A stretch of 64,000 nt of DNA from Onchocerca volvulus (Eukaryota > Nematoda > Chromadorea > Rhabditida > Onchocercidae): contig HG738138.1 of assembly GCA_000499405.2 (NCBI GenBank), positions 7,376,888 to 7,440,887 on the forward strand. Reading direction: 5' to 3'. The notes beneath the pieces were generated by a model. The model was not told where the DNA came from. It ran no database searches and was given only the letters and a program-made list of their open reading frames with translations. Of the stretch, positions 37,301-54,640 are shown piece after piece (within the stretch, counting starts at the first letter, position 1; the number at the start of each line of letters is the position of its first letter). Made by a program: the position numbers and the translations under genes.

Positions 37301-39224
37301 GATCTAACTATAATATATCTTGTCACTTTTGTGGTTGAAATAAAAATGAATGAAATGATGCAGTGCAAATAAAAAGCATTTAAACCGAAAGACTAAACTA
37401 TTATGATGAACTCGAGTAATTTTAGAAATGATTAAAATTATAAGAAGGACTTATGTTGGTATATATAAATAACAAAAGGAAATATTCTATTAAGAAATTG
37501 CAAAAGATCAATTACAGAACCGATTCTGCGGTTAATATGCTTTCATACATTGCATAAATATGTCATTGTAAAAGAATTTTTAAAGGGAACACTTCTTTTA
37601 TATTTCAACATTTCAGAGCAAAGCATAAGGAATATTGCTTGCTTTCAGCATTAATTATGTCTAATTATAGCTTACTTCTAGTTCATTTGGTGCTTCCAGA
37701 TAACGAAATACTATAGCGCCAATTAAAAGATACACAATAAGCAACACAACGAGACCAACATGAGGTAATATCATTCGAGCGTACTATAATGCTTCATCAG
37801 TTTTCTTTCAAAAACTATGAGAAAGTTTCATATTAAACTTCGAAAAAAACTACATTGCATATTTACAGCAACGGAAATTTTAGATAATTAAATTAAATAT
37901 CTTATTAATGTATATTTAACTATTTACTATCATTTTATGAGTCTAGTTATTTAATCTTCAACAATATAGCCTGAGATCTGGAAGTCGAAAAGCAAACTCC
38001 TGATTAATAAATATAATTTTTAAAAAAATTTGAATATATACCATAATTGTTTTAGCTTGTGCACCGGAATGTTCGGTGACCGATTCATCATCGGACAATG
38101 GTGGACCGGCGGTCGTAAGATCCATTTCCATCGGTATTTCATCACCATTTGAACTATTTTCCGACTCTGACCTCTAAAGCACTTTCTGGACTATGACAAA
38201 TGAATTGTATTGTTGGTACAAAAAAGAAAAAAAAAGAAAGAAATCGAGAATCTCACAAATTTTTCTCCCTATTTTTTCAAACAAACATTATTAGTTTTAT
38301 CAATACATAATTTACAATGTTCCAAAAAATAAAGTCAATTTAAAATATTTTGAAATTTCAATTAAGAAGAATCATAAATTATAAATAAAAAGATCTGAAA
38401 CATTTTTGCTAAAGGATTTCTACTGTCAGCTACATACCATTCTATATTTGAGCAATGATACATCATATCAACATATCGGAAGACTTAGTATACCTCATAA
38501 GTTTGCGAAGAATCAGCAGTTCTTTTATGGTATTTTTTACATGGTATCTATAATGAATTTCAGTAGCAACAGGTAGACCAAATTCGGTCCTTTATTCCTT
38601 GAAGGGTACCTCTTTTCCGTCGAAAATTTTCTCAAGAACTTCAGTTTTGAAAGGATGAAATTATATAGCTAACTTCTTCCTCAGTACTATGATGACAGCT
38701 GTCTATGAAACATGTCGAGAAATCTTTTTCATAAAATTTTTTAGGGAAAAATATGATATATAAAATATTAGTTGGAATTTTTCTTGCAATAAAACATTAA
38801 TCGAGAATCTTTAAAACAATAACGTCAATAGAATAATAAAACAGTATTATTTATTTCATCCGGGTAAAAATACGTTATATCTATAGTATTTTTACAATTA
38901 AAAATTGCAATGATTGAATGGAAATGCATTGCGTAATGATTCTAAAATTTTGAGGTGTTGCGTTGGAGCGTGATCAGAGGAGATTGCTTGAAGGAGAAGT
39001 ATATTCAGAGGGTCTAGCCTCTGCTGTAAGAAGTAAAAAGGAACAAATTTAGATGAAGAAATAACTCACATTCACAACAAATATGCGGAATTTGCTGAGG
39101 TGAAGCAAAAATTCAGAAAAGAAAAAACACGAAAAGATTGCTGAGAGAGTAATAAACGAATCATTGAAGAGTAACTTACAAGATCGAAATCGTCGTTCTG
39201 CACAAAGATAGTATCACGTCTCAT
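34367..39224 (-). CDS. TWK-family two-pore-domain potassium channel
   Basis: Exons on the minus strand: 39180-39224 (ATG 39222-39224), 38042-38173, 37676-37783, 36732-37008, 36347-36510, 36093-36227, 35444-35585, 35280-35355, 35049-35144, 34673-34898, 34367-34552; phases agree, 528 residues. TM1 is HVGLVVLLIVYLLIGAIVF. A long extracellular cap with an NLT sequon leads to pore 1 (TTVITTIG joined to YGNLVP), TM2 (ACICFALFGIPLLLVTIADI), TM3 (VVMVLFVLVAYTAIGGLLF), pore 2 (FITMATVG joined to FGDIVP) and TM4 (FFTMAYIIFGLALATMCIDL). A roughly 170-residue basic cytoplasmic tail follows. K2P channels pass background K+ current and set resting potential. Exon 36093-36227 encodes a Ser/Arg-rich TM2-TM3 linker. 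The family is certain; which of the many nematode TWK genes it matches is not. Confidence 0.9.
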
Positions 39225-42007
39225 TACAATAAATGTTTAATTATACATGGAAGGGTCGATGAGTGACGTAACCGAGAAAGAACACATTACTGCACTGCTC
39301 TCCTCCGATCAGCAGCTATCCAGAAGTTCGGCCAAAGCAAAACATTACTGCAGCTGAAGGAATTTGCTAGCGTTTTGCTCCGTCACTTGTTTATTGCTAC
39401 ATATTCGCTACATCTGTTTCTTTGCTGCGCTCAGGTCATTTTGATCTGTTAATTTACAATCATTCTCTGCTATATCAATTTTAATCGTATTATTTGAGAA
39501 ATGTAAAGTTCATCAAATCGATTGTTTATTATTGTTCTTTTCTTTTTTTAAACTTCTCATATTCGCTTCCTGGATCAAAGGTAATCATAGTTATGTGAAA
39601 AGGCCCGGAATTCATTCCTTCAATACAGCAAAAAGCAATCCATCGTCAAACTTTATTTTCTCTATTTCTTCAACATCCCACTTTCACATGAGTAATCACA
39701 CTTTGTTAATTGTACCATACGAAAACCACTGAAGTATAATATGCGACAAATGTAAAATTAGTTCTATTCACTGAAACAACCTTTATTGTTGCCAGCACAC
39801 TGAATATAATATTCATTCAGTCATGTTCATTTAACTTTGATCGAAATATGATCTTGAAATGTGACCTACAGTATAGAAGCGTACAATTAAATTTCAATCA
39901 TGATTGAAATCTCTTCCACATAAAGATAGTACAGTAACATCGCAAAGCACACTGACACTGCCTGAAGGTGCTTTAATAAGTACTGAAATTCCAAAAGTAG
40001 CGGACCATGTTAAACATTACTTGCATTGCAAATACCTTCGTTCATATTTATTTCCTTCAGTCTACAACTTGAAACAATAACAGTTATCAGTTTTGCACAA
40101 TAGTCGCCATTTTACAAATACCCTATGACAAAGCATCTATAAGTCCATACAATGACTAAATGACGAATTTCAGACTATATCGTTAAAAATCACTGTGTTA
40201 TACAAAAATATGTTCTCTTTTTGTCTTCCCCCCAAAAAAAAAAAGGTTCACTGTATTAAAACAGTCGTATGAATGGATGATTAAAGAAGTTTAAACTTGA
40301 TAAGCTTAATATCTCCTTCTTTTGAACAGTTATAATATTAAAGTTAATATTAACTTCAAAGAGAACATATTTTCCAAGAAATTGCCAGGATTTAAAACAA
40401 CTAAAAGAAAACGAAAGAACAGATGCCGGTGTTAATTTTTCAAAGATATTAAGCTGAAGATGGAATGAGTTTATATTTTAATCATAATTCTAATTTTACT
40501 GCAATTACAAATTACTTTTGTATTACACAATGATAACGCGACATCAATTAAACATCTTTTCAAAATCAAAGCTTCAAGCCAACTAAAACACTATATAGAG
40601 AGCAGCTAAGGCTGGAGAATCTCAAAATGTGGCAAAACTTTTTCAAGCCAATATCCAACTCAATCAGATACGCAAATACGTCGATATCTGAAGACGAATC
40701 TGAGTTATGTGGTTCTTCAGAAAACAAACAAGTTTTGTGAAAGCATATTTCATTATTTATTTAATCTGAATACTGCGGCAATGACCTATTCTGCTTGCGC
40801 AGATTAGTGACTGGAATTCTGACCCACTCAACAACTTGTTTCGTTCTATTCAAATCAAACGGTCAGACCAGTCACTTAAATAATAGTCATCCAAGCAGTT
40901 TAATATCCATTTGAAACATCCGAAAAACTGGATATTTCACGAACGCAAATGTTAGAAAATAAACTCGAAACTTTCCTGAGCATCCTAGACCATACTTCTC
41001 TTACATCCTATGGGAAGAACCAACTTATTCAATATTTCTCTGGAAAAATGTTCACCTGCATGATAAAGCAGTACTATAAAATTCTGTATAGTACACAGCA
41101 ATCGATATAGCAATATCTATTGCATATTTCTAAAACACTCAGCTAATAAAAGTGACATAACTATCTCATGATCGCTGTATCCAGTCTTTTGATCAAAAGA
41201 AAGTTACAATTTATTCAAAGTAGAGTTTAAACATGTAATAAATACAAAAGATTTTGTCAATTTTACAATATTCAGGAATGTAATCAACATCACAATAATG
41301 GTGGGAATTACGAGCGGGACGAAATCCATGCTTCTTTTCGCAGAATTTCTACATATAATTTTTTGAAAATTACTATGGTAAACACATATAGTAGAGGGTA
41401 ATGTAAATCTTTCCTTCTGTATTTTCTCACCAATCTTTAGAAAATACCTGGATCAACTTTCTGAAATTTCGGGAAAATTATACTGATAGCTATCAGTATA
41501 AGCAAGTTTTTTTTAAATACCAAAAATAAAAAGCAATAAGAATTACAAAGAACACAGAAAGACAAACACTAACATTATAAATCACAAAAAGCGCAAAACC
41601 TAAATTTGCAGAGCAAATTGCAAAAAAGCAATTCAGATCACCACTAAAGAGCATACGTATTTTTTACATAGCATAAAACATAAACAGTGCTAACCAAATA
41701 ATGGAATTTGGTTTTTCACGACCTATAATAAGGAAGTATTCAACGAAATATCCACTTATAAACATCTTAAAATGAAATATTGCAGAGATAAAATTTGAAT
41801 GATTAGGTACATCTCAGTCAATATCTTGTAAACTAATGAAAAAAAAAAAAAAAAAATGAATTGCAAAAAAAGCAACATTGAGATGAACACAATGAAACAA
41901 AAAAACTAATAACAAATTCGCAAAGAAAGTGGATGCGAAAAAGTTTCTTTCGAGACAACAAATTTTCCGGATTATCATCGGAAGTTGTTGGAATAGGACT
42001 AAGAAAC
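39225..42007. other. Intergenic region, TWK channel 5' to AP-2 mu 3'
   Basis: About 2.8 kb with no supportable gene. It must hold the TWK promoter (left end) and the AP-2 mu 3' UTR (right end). A frame at 39532-39732 has no support. Confidence 0.55.
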
Positions 42008-45763
<3,756 letters not shown>

Positions 45764-48700
45764 CACTGATTCAGAATAATGAGAATGCGGAGCCGTACAC
45801 TTTCAAACTATCTAATCCTGGAAATATGAAAAATGTATATCCTACATTACTACCACAGATAAGAATAAAAAAAAGCAATTTCGCCTGAAGAAATTACAAA
45901 AACGCAAGATCCCTGAAATCTACTCCAGTAACGGAGGACGACGTCTGAAAATGGTTCGCAAAGAATTTAAAATTCTTAAAGAATACTTTTAGTGATTCAA
46001 TATTAATTCTCTTCGTATAACAACAGACATGACTTTTGAAAGCATTGTGCAGAAGTATGCAAACTGAAGATTAGTAAGAGGAAAAGACTCTTGAGCAATA
46101 TTGCTCGGCAATTTCGTGCTCAGGAAGGCGTGCAGTTCTTGTACCATGTCATTCAAAGTAATTTGAGAATTTTCAAACTGATTATAAAGGAACACGTAAT
46201 ATTTCAATCAAATCCATAAGTACCAATATCTGTGGTAGTAATGTAGGATAATAACCTAGCCAAGATTTTCGACCGTCAGCGACATCCATCCCATCGATTC
46301 CAGTTCAAAGAAGGCAAAACCAACCATTTAGCTATTTAACTCTAAACCAGTTGGTACGATAGAATGAAAGGTTTAAGACTGCTCACTAAGATTGTAGCTC
46401 TTTACAATTTTTGAAAATTTGTACTATGCAACGAAAGTGTGGTGGCGGAACAGATGAAAGCTTCGATGATAAGCTGTCTTTGTTATCATTTTCTGTTTAC
46501 TCTCCTCTCTTCGTTAGAAAATCGTACAGTACGGGATGCTTCTACCAGTTTGTTTTGAGGAAATATGAGTTAGCAGTTATACATTTCAAAACCAAAACCA
46601 AAACATAGAAAATCTGTTGCATTGAATCGTTAGAAGTGAAAAAATCCATTTAAAGATCATTGGATATTCCTCGTAATATTCAGCCCAAAACAGTTGCATT
46701 ACTTTTTTTCCACGGGATGATAGGGTAAAGAATGGTCCGTGTAACCTAATTCTGACCACTATCCTACGGGATGTTACAGTTCTTTGGTAGGACAATAATC
46801 AGAACTGGGTGAGCAAGAGATGCATTCAACTTCTGGTATCAGCAAAAGACCCGTTGAGTTTTGATATTTTTTATAATAAAAATTTCGAAGATTTGATCCA
46901 TATTCAAAGCCTGTAGTGGTGAAAAAAAAAAAAAAAAACATTGTTTTACTCTGCAAAATCCTTTCTCAGATGAAAAATTCATGAAAGATAATTTCAGTGA
47001 GAGCTTTATGGCAGAACCCAATCTGCTGTCTTCACAGAAAATGAATACTATTTTTTTCAACAAAAAATTACTATTATTCTTGGGAAAATTACAAACTGTC
47101 TCAGGTTTTTTGTTATTTGAAATAAAGGAATAAGATCAGAAATAATGACGTTTGGAAGACAAACTTTTCCCACTGGTTCCTCCGTTTCATCATTGCAGCA
47201 ACAAGTATTCTCTTCATGATAACTTGAATTATGATTTTTCAGCATGAGTGATTTTCTTATTCAATATGCTAAACTTAACGTTGCTGTTCAGTAGATTTCT
47301 TAAAAAAAAGTTTTTTAATGTAGGTCATTTTAAAAAAATGGGTTGCACATGCACTGATATTTGACATATTGAAAGTAATGAGGACCAAAATGATGAAAAT
47401 AATGATTAGAATGCGTTGGAAAAACTGGAAAAAGTTCAAATAATGCGTCAAATTAGTGGAAGATCAGTGAGAAAAATGTCATCACATAACTGCTTAATAG
47501 TATCGTTTTATTTGCAAATTTTAGCCGCTGTTAATCACAGTGTTGTGTAACCTATGATCACGGTAACGTACAAAGTCAGTCACCAAATACATGGACAGGA
47601 AAAGGCATAAGTTGTTTGGAAAAACAATTCGGTTCTGTTGAGTATTTAAAAAATTGATTATTGAAATAAAATACATTTTATGAAATGTTGCATTATTTGG
47701 CCATTTTATTTTCAGACTCATTACGCCGGTGAATGATTGAGAGCTCTTTTGAATACTCGAAAACAGAAAAGCTGTTATTGTTTCCGGTTTTTTGTGTTGC
47801 CATTTCTTGTGTATGTTCTCTTTTATCGGCAACCTACAGAATTTAGCAGTTATAGCTAATATTTAAATAGCATAGTATTTGTCTTTGACAAAAGCAAGTA
47901 TCGGCATGGTTTAATTAGCAGTCCTAGATTCCTGCAATTTTCATTGGGGTATTGAGTTTGTTAGCCAGAAAGACATGAAGTAGAAACAGGAACAGAGAAA
48001 GTTGTGGAAAGATAACTTTCTTTTCGTCATAATGCTGCTGTATATTTCAGTATTTTGGTGAACGGATTATACCAATGCTTACTTTTTATCAGTGCACAGC
48101 ATCAAATTACCGTTTCTTCTAACAAGAGCATTCTGCTCCTAAAATTTTACTTTTCAGAGCATAGTTCGTAACTTTAAGCCAATCTATTTTTGCTGAACTC
48201 CGAAAATTAGTGTGGTATATTTCTGATAATAACCCGGTTGTTCATTTAAAACAAGCAAGTACCACTCTCCCGAAGACATTTTTGTGTGTTTTCTTGTACG
48301 ACTTTTCTCAACATATTACAGTTTCTGTATTTTAGTCTAGTTAGAAAGACGATAGGTAAAGCATAACATTCGGATATTTGGTCACGGCCACTATTACTCC
48401 AAAAGCAATAATTAAATTTTGAAATTCATTTTCGGTCCTTCCTTTTCGATACAAAAGTTTAAATTTTGTATTTTCTTCAAATTTTGCACTTTCTAACGGG
48501 AAATTATCGTTCATCGCAATTTAATACAAGGAGGAAAAAGCTTAACATAAGTTGAACGGTCTATTGTGCAGAAAATCCATAAGATCTTAAGATCTTACAT
48601 TAAAAGTTTTGAAACAAGATATTAATCTACGACATATCGATGTTTGAAAAACACCATACATGCACTTTATAAAGGTTATTCCATTTTCATATACATTTCA

Positions 48701-51700
48701 TTATTTGTCAGAAACGAGTAATATATTATTAAGTAATATGGCTTTCCATAATTCAATGTAATACCATAATTAAAATGGATGACCATATGCTGGACATAAA
48801 GTCCAGGAAAAATATTATCTTCCTGATTAATCTAAGGTTTTCTTTAAACTTTATTTCAGCTTTGATGTTACCATTCCCATCATGCAATGAAAATCCCGTA
48901 TCTTCAAATTCGGTAGAAAACTCAAATATTTCAAATCTGGAAACAAAATTTTGAATCTTTTTTTACTATTTTATACTTATGCCTTGACTAGCCAACATCA
49001 TTTGTTTGTAAATACATATGAGTCGTCTTGGTTACGAGTTTTATACACGTGTTTTTAACGCAGAAGTAAAGTGTAATAGAAATGAAAAAACAACATATAT
49101 TGAATCAAAATTTGATGAATGTAAAGCTCATAAAATTTGAACAGCAGTGAATGCATGGTAAAGATTATTTCTGTGTTTACTTTTTTCTCAATAATGGCAT
49201 CTTAAATTAAATGAGATACTCAAACTCTTTTCCATTGTTTTCTAATGCAATTGGTATAATATGCAATGCGGATAAATCTCGTGAGAGTTCGATACTGATC
49301 TTAAAATAACCCAAATTTGTTGTAAATTTCAATTTCAGCTAGTTACTTTAATTTTTATAAGGTTCAAAATAAGCTTCAAGATTCAAGTAGCTTCAAGAGT
49401 ATCAAGTAATTAAGCATACAGTTAGAGATTAATAAATAAATTTTGTAGCAGAGTATAACACAATTGTAAAAGAATCTTTTTTAAGAGAAAAATTAAGATA
49501 CGCTTCTGCCGAGAGTTCGTTATGACATATTTAGTGCCAGTGTTTGAGCGGTTACAGAAAGTGGATTTCTATTATAATTCCTGACAATTAGAACAACTAC
49601 AAATGTTTTTTTTTTTTTTTATAAACTTTTCAATTTGATTACCCAAGTGCTCGTTTTCGAACTATATCACTGAATTAGATGCTAATGATATTCATGTCTC
49701 TATCATCAATCATCAGCTTGTTTGGAACTCATTTATGTAAGATCCACATTCTGAAAAACTGACAGTCAAATGAGTTCCATCCAGAACGTTGGTAAATAGG
49801 TCATAAATTTCTATTTTTGACAGTTCTTGATGATGATTCTTAGATATGATTGGAAACCATCTATTTGTGGGTTGCCAATGGAAGAGTTAATGGCATGCAA
49901 TAAGGTCACTATTCGGCAATCCCTTGCGTCTTCAAATAAATTTATTAATAAGACAGGCAAACTATTGATAATAAAAATAAATAATTTTAAATTAAGCTGT
50001 CACGATCTGAAATCAGTATAAGGAGGAAAAAGAGTATAGGGAGAGTTAAGGAAATTTCCTTTTATTTTCTTATTGTTCCTCAGCATTTTTAAGCTTGAAA
50101 GAGCTTAATTGAGTCTAGCTGAAAAGTTCATTTAGCAGAAATATTGCAAAATCCTGAAAGGATCCAATTATATTTCATATGTTTAATATTTTTATTACTC
50201 TGAACGGTAAAGATAATTATCATGTTCAGATCACCAATATTTTAATTCGATTTTCAGTAATGATATCAAATAGCTGTGGATTATGAGATTTATCAGAAAT
50301 TCGAATATTTTTCAGCCTCAAATCAATCAATACCACATTCAGTAGAAGAAATTTAGAAATGAAATCTGCACAATTAGAGAAAGAATATCACAAACGCTCT
50401 CATTGAATAAAATTTCAAAGCAGAACGGTAATTACACAACAACTCGTTTTAACTTGAAAATAGAATCAAGAGCACTTTGTATTCATATTAACTATTATTT
50501 TAATAATGATCAATAATGATTTCATGAACTGTCGAAGATTCATTAGTTATTGCATTGCATTTGTGCATCTGATCATTTAAGTAATAGCTTTACTAATCAG
50601 AGATCTATCTTCAGATTATTTTCGGATCTACACAATTAATTTTTCTGGTTTGAAAATTTCTTTCTTTTGTTATGTAAATTTTCCGAAATCCCAGTTTTTG
50701 AAGCATTGGACAATAAAAATGTATCAAAAAAAGCTACTTCTGTAAGCAATTTTATTTATTGCTAACAAGGTCCCTTTTATTTACAACGGTAGGTTTTTAT
50801 TAAAGCTTTTTGAAATGAAATTTAAAACGAAATAACAGACCTTTATCAACGATAACAAAAAAAAAAAAGAAGATAAAGAAAGAGGAACACTGTAACTCCC
50901 AATAAAAAAATGATAATGATTTTTAAATAACAAACTACAAATCTTTTTTATAAATCATTCAAACTGTAGAAGTACTGAAAAATTGACAAAATCAAGTTTG
51001 CGTTTGGATTCTGAGAATTCAGTTTTAATGCACTGTGATTTCAGTTGAAAACAGAACAATATCTGCAATGATCTTATTGAATCCCAATTTGGCTTTAAGA
51101 GATCCATTACACAAATTTGATGAATTCATCTTTGATTGTATTTCTTAATGCATTCTGTATAGATAATACTATTATTTCTTGAACATCTTGGCAACAGATT
51201 ACCATTTTATCTATCACACATGTATTTGAATAAAATTGAATAATCAGGTCGCCATCTTAACAAAAGCATATGAAAAATTGTTTTTGCATTATTTTGCAAT
51301 GCCTCAATCGTAGTTCATAGATGGATCAAATAGTGCATAGCAAAGGAGTGATAATGTAAAAGTATTCATCTAATCAGCCAACTACAATATTGATAAGTTT
51401 AATCTTGAATGTTTAGGAAACTTGATTGAAGTATGGTTATTGAGATAATTCTGACATAATTTCAGCATAGCCTGAATGCTTATTATATGTCTGCAGTATA
51501 ACTTTACCTTGTCCATCTTACTTTTCATCTTTTTAATGACTTGAGTAAATTAAATAAGTTAACTTCAACAACGAGTACGCAAGTAATTAACAAAGGGATT
51601 TCGCTAGTTCTATGTTATCTCATTTGTAGTAATTATTTACTTTCAATCATAATCATACTGGAAATAAAAAAAAAAAAAATTGATCTTAGGACCAATGTAT

Positions 51701-51860
51701 GATACTTTTCTTTTTTTTTTTTTAGAATCATAAATCGAAATAAAGGAGGAGCTATAATGAGAAGAATTTATGAGGATTTCCGTTATTTTGCGTATCTAAA
51801 CTCATTTTTTACGCTTACACTTACTTCTGACTGTAAATGCATAAATTACTTGCCAAAAGA
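45764..51860. other. Intergenic region to the right of AP-2 mu
   Basis: About 6.1 kb containing the AP-2 mu promoter near its left end. Open frames at 46586-47245 and 47521-47832 on the minus strand are short and unsupported. No repeats with clear copies, RNA genes or protein-family motifs were seen. Confidence 0.5.
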
Positions 51861-51864
51861 AGTG

Positions 51865-52690
51865 TTGAAGTTAGCATTAATATTCACACCGGGGATGAGT
51901 GGATTTTTCCGATAAATAAATTATTTATCACATAGAAAACTGGACTATCACTCATTTACTCAGACCAGTATGAGAGGAAAGATAATTCAAGCTCGTGTCG
52001 TGAAAATATTTTTTGCGACTATGACAATTCCATTTAGAAAACGGTATTTATTAAATAAGGAACAATTACGAACCAACAATTATTCGAAAGTATCCAAATG
52101 GCTAATCACCGTGTTTCTTTCCTTTGTTGCCCGAGGAACAGAAGATTTTTTGTCCCTTTTGTTGATTGGAATCGATTATTGTTGGGGTCGTTGTACAATA
52201 ATGTCGGTAGAAAACCCTTGTAGAAAACTGTTGTAGTAACGCATGCGCTCCTTGACTGATAGTGGAATAAGAATATATTTCTACTCCAAATCCGATCCTT
52301 ACATATCCTTCCGGAATCCCTCCTTCTTTCCTGATCTCCAATTTGGCGTCTCAGGATCTCGCTGTGTTTAACTGTTAGTTGGAGCGTTTGGCGGCAAACA
52401 TGTTTACCGTTTTGGCGGGAAGCATATTTACGCCTAATATTATTGGCCTATTGGTACATTTGAAATTAGCTCTTCATGACCTTTAACACTCCTTGTTTAT
52501 ATCAATTTTCGGATTTTTCCGACAGCTGGGCATATCACTACCTAGACCAAAGTACAAGAAGTATGTGTTCTCGGAAGTTTCAAAGCCTTACCAAAAAGTG
52601 GATTAAGAGAATAATTTAAAGGTCACTATGTTAGTCTCTTTTGAATATCTTTTCAACTTTGTCTGAAATGCATTTGCAGAAGCATCAAAA
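51865..52690 (+). repeat. Duplicated exon-like segment, copy 1, split by an insertion
   Basis: Matches 60.33-60.61 kb in inverted orientation. Bases 52524-52592 are identical to the reverse complement of 60420-60488 (69 of 69). The left part (to 51993) and right part (from 52524) are contiguous in the other copy. Between them lie about 530 bp resembling Helitron sequence, bounded by AGCT at 51990-51993 and 52524-52527. With the insert removed, the frame starting after CATAG at 51935 would read to TAA at 52617-52619. Confidence 0.75.
51994..52523. mobile_element. Helitron-related insertion in the duplicated segment
   Basis: Absent from the copy at 60.4 kb. Parts match the Helitron 3' region at 54.3-54.6 kb: CTTTCCTTTGTTGCCCGAGG against CTTTCCTTTGTCGATAATAG, and GGCAAACATGTTTACCG against GGTAAACATGTTCGTCG. 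The flanking AGCT duplication may be a 4-bp target duplication or microhomology. Confidence 0.5.
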
Positions 52691-53770
52691 GATGTATTAT
52701 AATAAATAACTGGTCCATTATAATAAATTTGGTTGTGGATATTTTTTATAAAATATCATTGCAGCAGATATTTCAAACAAAAATCAAGCAAACTTTCTTA
52801 AGACTGGTTCATTCCTTCTGTCCATCATTCAATTCTGTCTAAAAGCCTCATTCCAATCTTTTTTTTTTTTTAACCAAAAGCAAGAAGCGAAATAAGTTGA
52901 GAAAAGACCAAAAAATAGGTCGCCCTCAATCTTTGTATCGAATAGAATGATAATTTATAACATCTGTTAGAATCATCTTTATCCTGTAAAATAAGTTGAA
53001 TATTTTTTTAATTGATTTTTCCAATTCTAAAAGAAAATTTCGACTGCCTGCAAAATTATAGTTGCCCAAATGTTGTTAGTGATATTTGCAAGTTTATTAT
53101 CATATTAAATTCCAAAATTTGATTATCCGCGAATATGGATTCGGCAAATTAGTCATTCATAAAACAAATACATTTTTTTTTAATGCTGAAAATTCAATAG
53201 CCAAATGATGCCAATTCATGGATAGGACAATTTTTTTAATCCAAGAACTGTTAGTTCACAATAGAGGACAATACAATTCTCTTGTCTGTGTTGGGACTTA
53301 TTTACTGTGACAAATGAGTTCAAAAATGGGATACATTATTATAAAGGACCGGGAATTCATTAGAAGAAGACTAATTAAAGAGATAAAAGAGCGTGTTTAT
53401 GGCTCATAGTTTGATGAACAAGCTAACTTTCCATGTACTGCAAATTGTTCAATCATCTCAGACAAATGAATGTTCACAAGGGGGTGAACAGAAAATGTTT
53501 TTCCGTAATGGAATCCCAAAAATTCGACAAAAAAATTTACCAACAGTAGTACAATTAGGAACGTTTCAAGTCCTGTGAAATGTTTCTTTCATTGCAGTAC
53601 GTTAATGAGCACTTTATAAATTAGCGTTGTATGTTAATTAGTTAATTAGCTTTTTTGAGTCACGATGCCATCGAAAATCTTTACTCAATCTATCCATTTG
53701 TGAAGCTATCAGTAGTCAAGATAACAAGGTGTTAGCCTGATAATATGCGATATTATGTTAATTGTTCTAA
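52691..53770. other. Non-coding interval before the Helitron
   Basis: About 1.1 kb of AT-rich DNA. A 61-codon frame at 53393-53578 has no recognisable features. Nothing else seen. Confidence 0.45.
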
Positions 53771-53814
53771 GAATTCATCCATCTATGCTATACAGAGCAT
53801 AGATGGATGTATTC
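53771..53814. repeat. 19-bp near-perfect hairpin next to the Helitron 3' end
   Basis: GAATTCATCCATCTATGCT (53771-53789) pairs with 53796-53814 with one mismatch across a 6-nt loop (ATACAG). It lies 30 bp outside the CTAG terminus of the Helitron. Confidence 0.9.
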
Positions 53815-53843
53815 TTATATAATGGTTGCAATTTTTATGATTT

Positions 53844-53880
53844 ACTAGCTGGACGCGGCCACGCTTCGCGTGTCCGGTTC
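53844..53880 (-). mobile_element. Helitron 3' terminus: GC-rich hairpin plus CTAG(T)
   Basis: Read on the minus strand, an imperfect GC-rich hairpin (GGACACGCGAAGCGTGGCCG then CGTCC) is followed by AGCTAGT. A 3' hairpin a few bases before CTRR, inserted ahead of a T, is the diagnostic 3' end of Helitron rolling-circle transposons. It is in the same orientation as the helicase remnants to its right. Confidence 0.8.
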
Positions 53881-54640
53881 CAACTGTTCTATATAAATAA
53901 AAATGTCAGTGTTCGTTTGTTCAGAGTCTTAAATCTCCGAAAGTTCTTAAATACGTGTCTTATCTATATTAATTCAAAATCTTAGATATCGGAAAGTTCT
54001 TACCTATTGCTTTGAAATTTCGACACAACTTTGTATTCGAATACACGCGTGTTTTATACTCGCATTGCTGTAGCTCTCTCTGGTTTAGTTTAGAAAAAAA
54101 GAAAAGAGAAAGTGCATGTTTCTATTGTTGGGAAAAAAACTGATACTTTGTAATTCGATTTGTAGTTCGTCGGATTGGAGATTGATTCTTGCTATTGTGA
54201 TTAGGCTAGGTCAGCAATAAGTGTGAAGAGGTTTTTTGTGTCTTGTGTGACAGAGATGAATGCTGTTGAGAAATGTGTTATTGATTGATGAAGAGTGTTT
54301 CTTTGTAACAAATTATCGAAGAACATCCAGGCAAATTAATCACTGGGTTATTCTTTCCTTTGTCGATAATAGAGAAGAATACTATTCAAGTGAATTGTCC
54401 GATTATTGCTACTTGTTGTGTCGCTTTGAACGGTCGAATTGGAACCCTTGGAGCTCCGATATGTTGCTGTTGCTGCGTCCATCTCTGTCGTTTATCTGTG
54501 AATTAGAGCATTTTGGTGGTAAACATGTTCGTCGTCCTTTTGAAACTACGTCGCGTCACTTTACCTTTAGTATTTCTTGTTTACAATTATTGTCACGGCG
54601 TTATTTAACACCTTTCAGTTTCCGCGCGCATCTAATATGT

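Noticed and set aside
46586..47245. Series of short cysteine-containing minus-strand frames.
   Set aside because: Frames overlap, lack consistent splice phases and match no family known to me.
49630..49660. TTTGATTACCCAAGTGCTCG resembles part of the SL1 spliced-leader sequence.
   Set aside because: Only about 15 of 20 positions match, no donor GT or Sm site follows, and no 5S rRNA is nearby, so it is taken as chance.
52102..52341. 79-codon minus-strand frame inside the Helitron-like insertion.
   Set aside because: It overlaps sequence shared with the non-coding 3' part of the Helitron and has no recognisable domain.
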